Source: JBEAUL01 sp041161475 (GTDB taxonomy: Bacteria > Pseudomonadota > Gammaproteobacteria > UBA6186 > Azoamicaceae). Taken from it: a stretch of 12,042 bases of DNA. The translations under genes were made by a program, and so were the position numbers. Shown here piece by piece: positions 6,513 to 12,042 of this stretch (position 1 is the first letter of the stretch; each line of letters begins with the position of its first letter). The notes under the pieces are model-generated. The model was not told the origin of the DNA, did no database searches, and was given only the letters and a program-made list of their open reading frames with translations. The stretch lies in NCBI GenBank assembly GCA_041161475.1, contig JBEAUL010000052.1, positions 1 through 12,042 on the forward strand, read 5' to 3'.

Positions 6513-7937
6513 TTATTTTTTCACTTTAGGCATATACAAATCGGTAATCGTACCTTCAAATGCTTCTGTGGCCATCACAATGGTTTCGGATAAGGTTGGA
6601 TGCGCATGAATGGTTAATGAAATATCTTCCGCTTCACAACCCATTTCAATCGCCAAAGCCACCTCACCCATTAAATCCCCTGCATGTGGCCCAACGGCTG
6701 CACCACCCAAAATACGATGCGTACTTGGATCGAATAAGAGTTTTGTCAGTCCTTCATCTCGTCCTAGGCTTAATGAGCGACCATTGGCAGCCCAAGGCAC
6801 CATGCTTTTTTCATAGGGAATACCCTGTGCTTTGGCCTCATTTTCAGTCAGTCCTACCCAGGCCACTTCTGGGTCGGTATACGCCACAGATGGAATGCAT
6901 TTGGGTTCAAAGATACGTTTTCTCTCTACCAAACATTCGGCTGCAATACGGCCTTCTGCGATAGATTTATGCGCCAGCATGGGATTCCCTGCCACATCTC
7001 CGATAGCAAAAATATGGGGTAAATTTGTTTTTAATTGTTTATCAACCGGAATAAAGCCTCGCTCATCAACCTTAATACCGATTTCAGCTGCACCGATTGT
7101 CGCACCATTTGGCACACGGCCGACAGAAGAGAGGATGCGATCAAAGATCTCGGGTGCTTGAGGCGCTTCTTTGCCCTCGAAAGTGACTTTAAGTCCTTCT
7201 GGCAATGCCTCTACTTTGGTTACACGGGTTTCTAGCATAATATTTGCATAGTGGCTCTTTACCCGCTTTAACAATGGGGCAGCGATGTCTTTGTCGACAT
7301 TTCCAAGTAAACCAGGCGCCATTTCTACCACGGTGATTTCAGACCCCAGTGCATGATAAACACTGGCCATTTCCATACCAATAATGCCGCCACCAATAAC
7401 AAGCAAGCGTTTTGGAATATCTTTTAGCGCCAAAGCACCCGTTGAATCCATGATACGTGGATCGGACGGCAAGAACGGCAGAACAACTGGACGAGAACCC
7501 ACTGCGATAATGGCGTATTCAAATTCAATCGTTTCGCTTCCTGTTGCCGTCTCACAAACCACTGTATTCGGGCTTGAAAATTTTCCTGTACCTTGTACCA
7601 CAGTCACTTTTCGTTGCTTGGCCAAGCCCTTTAACCCGACATTCAGTCGTTTTACAACGCTTTCTTTAAAACCCCTGACCTTATCAACATCGATAACAGG
7701 ATTGCCAAAACTAACCCCTCGATTGCTTAATATTTTTGCTTCATCAATCACTTCTGCCATGTGTAATAAGGCTTTAGAGGGAATACAACCCACATTTAGG
7801 CATACGCCACCCAGTTCTGACTCTTTTTCAACGAGGGTCACCTGAAAGCCCAAATCCGCTGCCCGAAACGCTGCGGTATATCCTCCTGGGCCCGACCCCA
7901 ATACCAATACTTGTGTTTTACTGTTTTTTACTGCCAT
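6513..7937 (-). CDS. lpdA: Dihydrolipoyl dehydrogenase (E3 of pyruvate dehydrogenase)
   Basis: FAD/NAD flavoenzyme that reoxidises dihydrolipoamide on E2, passing electrons to NAD+; E3 is usually shared with 2-oxoglutarate dehydrogenase and glycine cleavage. The 474 aa match the E. coli length. Seen in order: FAD dinucleotide fold GSGPGGY at 14-20; redox disulfide GGVCLNVGCIPSK with Cys46 and Cys51; NAD fold IGGGIIGMEMASV at 181-193; second FAD motif FAIGDVAG at 310-317; dimer interface with HAHPTLSE at 444-451, whose His446 and Glu451 match the E. coli catalytic His444/Glu449. All catalytic residues are present. The gene is last in the aceE-aceF-lpdA operon, 42 bp after the aceF stop, with AAGGA (7952-7948) 10 nt before the ATG. 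A hairpin terminator lies just beyond its stop. Unlike many PDH-linked E3 proteins it has no N-terminal lipoyl domain. Confidence 0.97.
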   Translation of the reverse strand: MAVKNSKTQVLVLGSGPGGYTAAFRAADLGFQVTLVEKESELGGVCLNVGCIPSKALLHMAEVIDEAKILSNRGVSFGNPVIDVDKVRGFKESVVKRLNVGLKGLAKQRKVTVVQGTGKFSSPNTVVCETATGSETIEFEYAIIAVGSRPVVLPFLPSDPRIMDSTGALALKDIPKRLLVIGGGIIGMEMASVYHALGSEITVVEMAPGLLGNVDKDIAAPLLKRVKSHYANIMLETRVTKVEALPEGLKVTFEGKEAPQAPEIFDRILSSVGRVPNGATIGAAEIGIKVDERGFIPVDKQLKTNLPHIFAIGDVAGNPMLAHKSIAEGRIAAECLVERKRIFEPKCIPSVAYTDPEVAWVGLTENEAKAQGIPYEKSMVPWAANGRSLSLGRDEGLTKLLFDPSTHRILGGAAVGPHAGDLMGEVALAIEMGCEAEDISLTIHAHPTLSETIVMATEAFEGTITDLYMPKVKK

Positions 7938-7979
7938 GATTGATTAGTCCTTACCCTCTTACAACAACAATGTACTTTT

Positions 7980-9269
7980 TTATAACAGCATGCGTCTTAC
8001 ATCTGTTAACTGTGCGCTTAAATAGGTGATAAAACGCGCCGCCTCAGCCCCATCAATCACACGGTGATCGTAAGACAATGATAGGGGTAATAACAAACGA
8101 GGCACAAAGTGGCCATCCACATAGACAGGACGCATTTGTGCTTTTGAAATCCCTAAAATAGCGACTTCAGGTGCATTAATTATCGGTGTAAACGCTGTGC
8201 CACCAATACCGCCCAAACTAGAAATACTGAAGCAACCCCCTTGCATGTCTTGGGGTAACAGTTTTCCTTCTCTGGCTTTCTGGCTAATCGTCATTAGTTC
8301 TTTTGCTAAAGCCACCAAGCCTTTTTCCTGTACATCACGGATAACAGGTACCACCAATCCATTTGGGGTATCTACGGCAACCCCGATATGAAAATAGCGT
8401 TTTAAAATTAATTCTGTACCACTCGGATCTAAAGAGGCATTAAATCGAGGAAAAGCACTCAATGCACGCACAACCGCTTTCATCATAAAGACCAATGGCG
8501 TTAAGCGCACACCTTCTTTTTCGAGCGACTGTTGCTGTGCTTTTCGAAATGCTTCCATTTCTGTAATATCTGCTTCATCGAATTGCGTCACATGAGGGAT
8601 AGATACCCAATTTCGGTGTAAAAAACTGCCCGATAATTTTTGTATCCGAGACAATGCTTGCGTTTCAATGGGACCAAATTGTGAAAAATCCACGCTGGCC
8701 ATAGGGGCAACACAGAGCGCCCCGCTACCCATCGCGCCTGATGCAGTACCTATTTGTGACAAGGCTCTTTTCACATATTGCTCGATATCCGATTTGATAA
8801 TACGCCCCTTGGGACCTGAACCCAGCACCTCTTTAAGCGACACACCCAATTCACGTGCAAAACGACGTACGCCAGGACCAGCATGTACGGAGCCACTCGT
8901 ATGGTGGCTTGCATCATGTAACACTTTTTGCGGTGTAGCAGGCTTGTTTTCAATAGGCGCCACTGCTTCTGTTTTTTTAACCGGCTTTTCATCCACTTTC
9001 GGGGGTTGCGCTGGTTCTACTGATATACCAGAACCTGCCACATCGATAACAGCAATTAAGTCGCCCATCGCTACTTTATCACCCACGGCTACTTTCAGTT
9101 CTTTTAATCTCCCACTCATGGGTGCCGGAATTTCCATGGCTGCTTTATCACTTTCCAGCGTTAACAGGGAGGCATTTTCAGTAATCTGATCACCCGGCTT
9201 TGCATGGATTTCAATTACATCCACGGTACCAGACACACCCAAATCAGGAACGATAATTTGTTGTAGCAT
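7980..9269 (-). CDS. aceF: Dihydrolipoamide acetyltransferase (E2 of pyruvate dehydrogenase)
   Basis: E2 core of the PDH complex: carries the swinging lipoyl arm and transfers the acetyl group to CoA. In the 429-aa product: one lipoyl domain at 1-78 with ESDKA and lipoyl-lysine Lys42; a Pro/Ala/Lys/Glu linker at about 80-115; the peripheral-subunit-binding domain at about 131-166 (GPGVRRFARELG to DIEQYV); and the catalytic domain at about 188-429 with SSLGGIGG 350-357 and DHRVIDG 401-407 (catalytic His402). E. coli AceF is about 630 aa with three lipoyl domains, so this is a one-lipoyl form. The frame is open to GTG 9305, with another ATG at 9296; ATG 9269 is chosen because AAGGAAG (9284-9278) lies 8 nt before it and MLQQIIVPDLG is a typical E2 start. 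It begins 37 bp after the aceE stop and lies 42 bp before lpdA. Confidence 0.96.
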   Translation of the reverse strand: MLQQIIVPDLGVSGTVDVIEIHAKPGDQITENASLLTLESDKAAMEIPAPMSGRLKELKVAVGDKVAMGDLIAVIDVAGSGISVEPAQPPKVDEKPVKKTEAVAPIENKPATPQKVLHDASHHTSGSVHAGPGVRRFARELGVSLKEVLGSGPKGRIIKSDIEQYVKRALSQIGTASGAMGSGALCVAPMASVDFSQFGPIETQALSRIQKLSGSFLHRNWVSIPHVTQFDEADITEMEAFRKAQQQSLEKEGVRLTPLVFMMKAVVRALSAFPRFNASLDPSGTELILKRYFHIGVAVDTPNGLVVPVIRDVQEKGLVALAKELMTISQKAREGKLLPQDMQGGCFSISSLGGIGGTAFTPIINAPEVAILGISKAQMRPVYVDGHFVPRLLLPLSLSYDHRVIDGAEAARFITYLSAQLTDVRRMLL

Positions 9270-9277
9270 ATGTGTTG

Positions 9278-9284
9278 CTTCCTT
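9278..9284 (-). promoter_or_regulatory. Ribosome binding site deciding the aceF start
   Basis: AAGGAAG lies 8 nt before ATG 9269, the best-placed Shine-Dalgarno among the three in-frame starts (GTG 9305, ATG 9296, ATG 9269). It sits inside the longer frame, so the longer versions would be translated without a comparable site. Confidence 0.7.
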
Positions 9285-9306
9285 ACTGTCTGTCATTGAT
9301 TCCACG

Positions 9307-11979
9307 TTATATTGTTAAGGGATTTGGTTTTTCTGGGTCAAGGCCATACTGTTGAATGGCTTGACTCAAAACAGCCTTATCGAGCGCACCGGTATTAACC
9401 AAGCCCTGCAGTGCAGCCAACACGATATAATAACGATTGACTTCAAAAAATGTTCTCAGTGCTTCACGTGTATCGCTGCGCCCAAATCCATCTGTTCCCA
9501 ATACTTGATACTCTCGTGGCACAAAAGCCCTGATTTGATCGGCAAAAGACTGCATATAGTCTGTTGCCGCAATCACAGGACCTTTTCCTGTTTTTAAGCA
9601 AGCCGTTACATAGGGTTCTCGAGGTGGTTTATCTGGATGAAAGCGATTCCAACGCTGTACCTCTTGTGCATCTCGACCCAATAGATTAAAGCTTGTCGCG
9701 CTCCATACCTCTGCTGCAATATTAAAATCACTGGCCAACAATTCTCTTGCAGCGATCACCTCACGTAAAATGGTACCTGAACCCAGTAACTGGACATTCA
9801 GCTTAAACGATGCCTCGGTTTGCGCTGGGATAAGTTTATAGAGCCCTTTTAATATGCCTTCTTCTGCACCTTCAGGCAAAGCAGGATGCGTATAATTTTC
9901 ATTCATGACCGTAATGTAGTAAAACACACTTTCACGCTCAGTCAGCATGCGTCTTAAGCCATCTTTAATGATGACAGCCAATTCATACAAGAAACACGGA
10001 TCGTAAGAAATACAATTTGGAATGGTGTTCGCCAAAATATGGCTATGTCCATCTTCATGTTGTAACCCTTCACCGTTTAAGGTTGTACGTCCAGCGGTCC
10101 CACCGATTAAAAATCCGCGTGCCCGTGAATCTCCTGCAGCCCAAGCCAAATCGCCAACGCGTTGAAAGCCAAACATAGAGTAGTAAATGTAAAAAGGCAT
10201 CAAAGGGCAGTCGTGTGTACTATAGGCGGTTGCAGCAGCCAGCCAAGTACAGAATGAGCCGGCTTCGTTAATGCCTTCCTCAATAATTTGCCCATCTTTC
10301 GCTTCGCGATAAGACATGACTTGTTCTGCATCAACCGGTTTATAGACTTGCCCCATCGGGGAGTAAATACCAAATTGACGGTACAAGCCTTCCATACCAA
10401 AGGTCCTGGCCTCATCAGGTACGATGGGTACCACATGTTTTCCTAGGTTGCTGTCTTTACACAGTGCCGTTAAAATACGTACAAACCCCATGGTGGTAGA
10501 CAGCGAACGATCGCCACTGCTTTGATAGAAAGGCTGGAATAATTCTCCTGCAGGAGGGGCAATAGAAACCGTTGCTTCACGACGACGTGCAGGCAGATGT
10601 CCACCTAATGTGGCCCGTCTTTCTTTAAGATATTGTATTTCTGGACTGTTCTCTGCTGGTCGATAAAAAGGCACTTCTGCGATTTGATCGTCTGTAATGG
10701 GTATTTCGAATCGATCGCGAAATGCCTTGAGTTGCTCCACGCCCATTTTTTTTGCATTGTGTGCAATGTTCAAGCCTTCGCCAGCGCTTCCCAAACCATA
10801 ACCTTTAATGGTTTTAGCCAAAATAACGGTGGGTTGCCCCTTATGTCGCATTGCAGCCAAATAAGCGTTATACATTTTTTTAGGATCGTGTCCACCGCGA
10901 CTTAAACGCCAAATCTCATCATCGGTTTTATCCGCCACCATGGCAGCAAGTTCGGGATATTTTCCAAAGAAATGCTCACGGGTATAAGCGCCCCCTTTAG
11001 CCGCATAACATTGGTAATCGCCATCGACCACTTCCTCCATGCGCTTTTTCAAGATCCCAGTGTGGTCTTTTGCCAACAGTTCATCCCACTCTTGGCCCCA
11101 AATGACCTTGATCACATTCCAGCCTGCGCCTTTGAAAATCCCTTCCAGTTCTTGAATCACTTTTCCATTGCCACGCACTGGTCCATCTAATTTTTGTAAA
11201 TTACAGTTGACCACAAAAATTAGGTTATCCAGTCCTTCACGTGCCGCGACACTCAAGGCCCCCACAGATTCTGGTTCGTCCATCTCACCATCACCACAAA
11301 AAGCCCATATGCGTCTGTCTGCTGTTTTTGCGGGTAAACCACGCAATTTAAGGTATTGCAATAAACGCGCTTGATAAATCGCTTGCATGGGTCCTAACCC
11401 CATAGAAACAGTTGGAAATTGCCAGTAATCAGGCATTAGCCAGGGATGGGGGTAAGAAGACAAGCCCTGCGTTTTAGATTCTCTTCTGAAGTGCACCAGC
11501 TGTTCTTCACTGAATCGCCCTTCTAAAAAAGAGCGTGCATAAATACCGGGAGAAGAATGACCTTGTATATACAACAAATCTCCGCCATGAGATTCTGTTG
11601 CGGCATGCCAAAAATGATTAAAGCCTACATCGTATAACATGGCAGACGAGGCAAAAGTACCAATATGGCCCCCTAAATCTGGATCGACTTTTCCTGCCCG
11701 TACCACCATGGCAGCGGCATTCCAACGAATCAATGCTCTAATACGACGTTCCATGGCCAAATCACCTGGGTAGGCAACTTCTTGCTCAGGAGTGATGGTG
11801 TTCAAGTAAGCTGTAGTTATCGTTGCACCTTGCCCAGCAACGGGTATGCCCTTGTCCTGTGCAGAATCCATCAGCGTTTTTAACACAAATGCTGCACGCT
11901 CTTCACCTTCTATTTGCACAAGCGATGCTAGGGCATCTAACCATTCTTGTGTTTCAATGGGATCAATATCCAATGACAT
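9307..11979 (-). CDS. aceE: Pyruvate dehydrogenase E1 component, homodimeric type
   Basis: Thiamine-diphosphate enzyme that decarboxylates pyruvate and reductively acetylates the E2 lipoyl group. The 890-aa length matches E. coli AceE (887 aa), the single-chain alpha2 type of gammaproteobacteria and not the alpha/beta type. Seen: ThDP-binding GDGEMDEPES at 229-238 ending with NCNLQKLDGPVRGN (258-271); HGGDLLYIQGHSSPG at 131-145; mobile-loop NIAHNAKKM with His407; EEGINEAG with Glu572 (E. coli Glu571); FGFQRVGDLAWAAGD at 603-617; and NGEGLQHEDGHSH with His641 (E. coli His640). The sequence is intact. It is the first gene of the aceE-aceF-lpdA operon. No alternative start lies nearby; the ribosome site is unusual, with GAGG only 1 nt from the ATG and a weaker AAGAAG 8 nt away. 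No pdhR-like regulator is in the window. Confidence 0.97.
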   Translation of the reverse strand: MSLDIDPIETQEWLDALASLVQIEGEERAAFVLKTLMDSAQDKGIPVAGQGATITTAYLNTITPEQEVAYPGDLAMERRIRALIRWNAAAMVVRAGKVDPDLGGHIGTFASSAMLYDVGFNHFWHAATESHGGDLLYIQGHSSPGIYARSFLEGRFSEEQLVHFRRESKTQGLSSYPHPWLMPDYWQFPTVSMGLGPMQAIYQARLLQYLKLRGLPAKTADRRIWAFCGDGEMDEPESVGALSVAAREGLDNLIFVVNCNLQKLDGPVRGNGKVIQELEGIFKGAGWNVIKVIWGQEWDELLAKDHTGILKKRMEEVVDGDYQCYAAKGGAYTREHFFGKYPELAAMVADKTDDEIWRLSRGGHDPKKMYNAYLAAMRHKGQPTVILAKTIKGYGLGSAGEGLNIAHNAKKMGVEQLKAFRDRFEIPITDDQIAEVPFYRPAENSPEIQYLKERRATLGGHLPARRREATVSIAPPAGELFQPFYQSSGDRSLSTTMGFVRILTALCKDSNLGKHVVPIVPDEARTFGMEGLYRQFGIYSPMGQVYKPVDAEQVMSYREAKDGQIIEEGINEAGSFCTWLAAATAYSTHDCPLMPFYIYYSMFGFQRVGDLAWAAGDSRARGFLIGGTAGRTTLNGEGLQHEDGHSHILANTIPNCISYDPCFLYELAVIIKDGLRRMLTERESVFYYITVMNENYTHPALPEGAEEGILKGLYKLIPAQTEASFKLNVQLLGSGTILREVIAARELLASDFNIAAEVWSATSFNLLGRDAQEVQRWNRFHPDKPPREPYVTACLKTGKGPVIAATDYMQSFADQIRAFVPREYQVLGTDGFGRSDTREALRTFFEVNRYYIVLAALQGLVNTGALDKAVLSQAIQQYGLDPEKPNPLTI

Positions 11980-12042
11980 ACCTCAATCTTCTTTTTTGTA
12001 CCTTAGGATTAAATTTTGTTATAAAATTAACTTACATTAAGT
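11980..12042 (-). promoter_or_regulatory. aceE upstream region with possible partial promoter
   Basis: The 63 bp before aceE are AT-rich. A candidate -10, TATAAC, lies at 12023-12018 on the minus strand; its -35 would fall at or beyond the window edge and cannot be judged. ATTAA occurs twice 10 bp apart (12026-12030, 12036-12040). No PdhR-like palindrome is visible in this short stretch. Confidence 0.3.

Noticed and set aside
7384..7845. Plus-strand open frame of 153 aa opposite lpdA
   Set aside because: Shadow of the conserved FAD/NAD-binding region on the other strand; no plausible product.
8668..9189. Plus-strand open frame of 173 aa opposite aceF
   Set aside because: Antisense to the E2 lipoyl, linker and binding domains; low-complexity Ser/Thr/Pro/Ala content is what the complement of such a linker gives.
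12026..12040. ATTAA repeated 10 bp apart upstream of aceE
   Set aside because: Short words in AT-rich DNA; spacing does not match the 11-bp offset of tandem PmrA repeats and the region is cut by the window edge.
1..12042. CRISPR arrays, tRNA or rRNA genes, insertion sequences, toxin-antitoxin or defence genes
   Set aside because: No regular repeats, terminal inverted repeats, transposase or RNA-gene patterns were seen; nearly all sequence is taken up by seven genes with short gaps.

Overview
The window looks like chromosomal DNA of a gammaproteobacterium. ParE, PutP, and the AceE-type homodimeric pyruvate dehydrogenase E1 all read as gammaproteobacterial proteins. The moderate-to-low G+C (hand counts: 48% in 9001-9180 of aceF, 35% in 5821-6000) and a small leucine-rich-repeat protein of the style common in Legionella and Coxiella relatives suggest Legionellales. 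That placement is inference from family resemblance and was not tested by a database search.

Layout. A minus-strand block, read right to left, carries putP (Na+/proline symporter, 5549-4056), putA (proline dehydrogenase / glutamate-semialdehyde dehydrogenase, 4010-882) and the first 280 codons of parE (topoisomerase IV subunit B, from 841 to the window edge). Gaps are 45 and 40 bp with no hairpin terminator seen, so the three genes may share a transcript. A 240-bp divergent intergenic region (5550-5789) follows, holding putP and LRR-gene promoter candidates. A single plus-strand gene (5790-6446) encodes a 218-aa leucine-rich-repeat protein of unknown role. A bidirectional hairpin terminator (6459-6490) separates it from a second minus-strand operon, aceE-aceF-lpdA (11979 to 6513), encoding all three subunits of the pyruvate dehydrogenase complex. 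The last 63 bp hold the aceE leader and perhaps part of its promoter.

How the genes work together. PutP imports proline and PutA oxidises it to glutamate, giving electrons to quinone and NADH. The PDH complex converts pyruvate to acetyl-CoA. Both feed the TCA cycle, which fits an organism living on amino acids and pyruvate. ParE is unrelated housekeeping.

Nothing in the window is clearly a new multi-gene system. The best leads are the LRR protein, whose acidic C-terminus resembles a Dot/Icm secretion signal; the loss in PutP of the two residues equivalent to the E. coli Na+ ligands Ser340/Thr341; and parE sitting directly downstream of putA.
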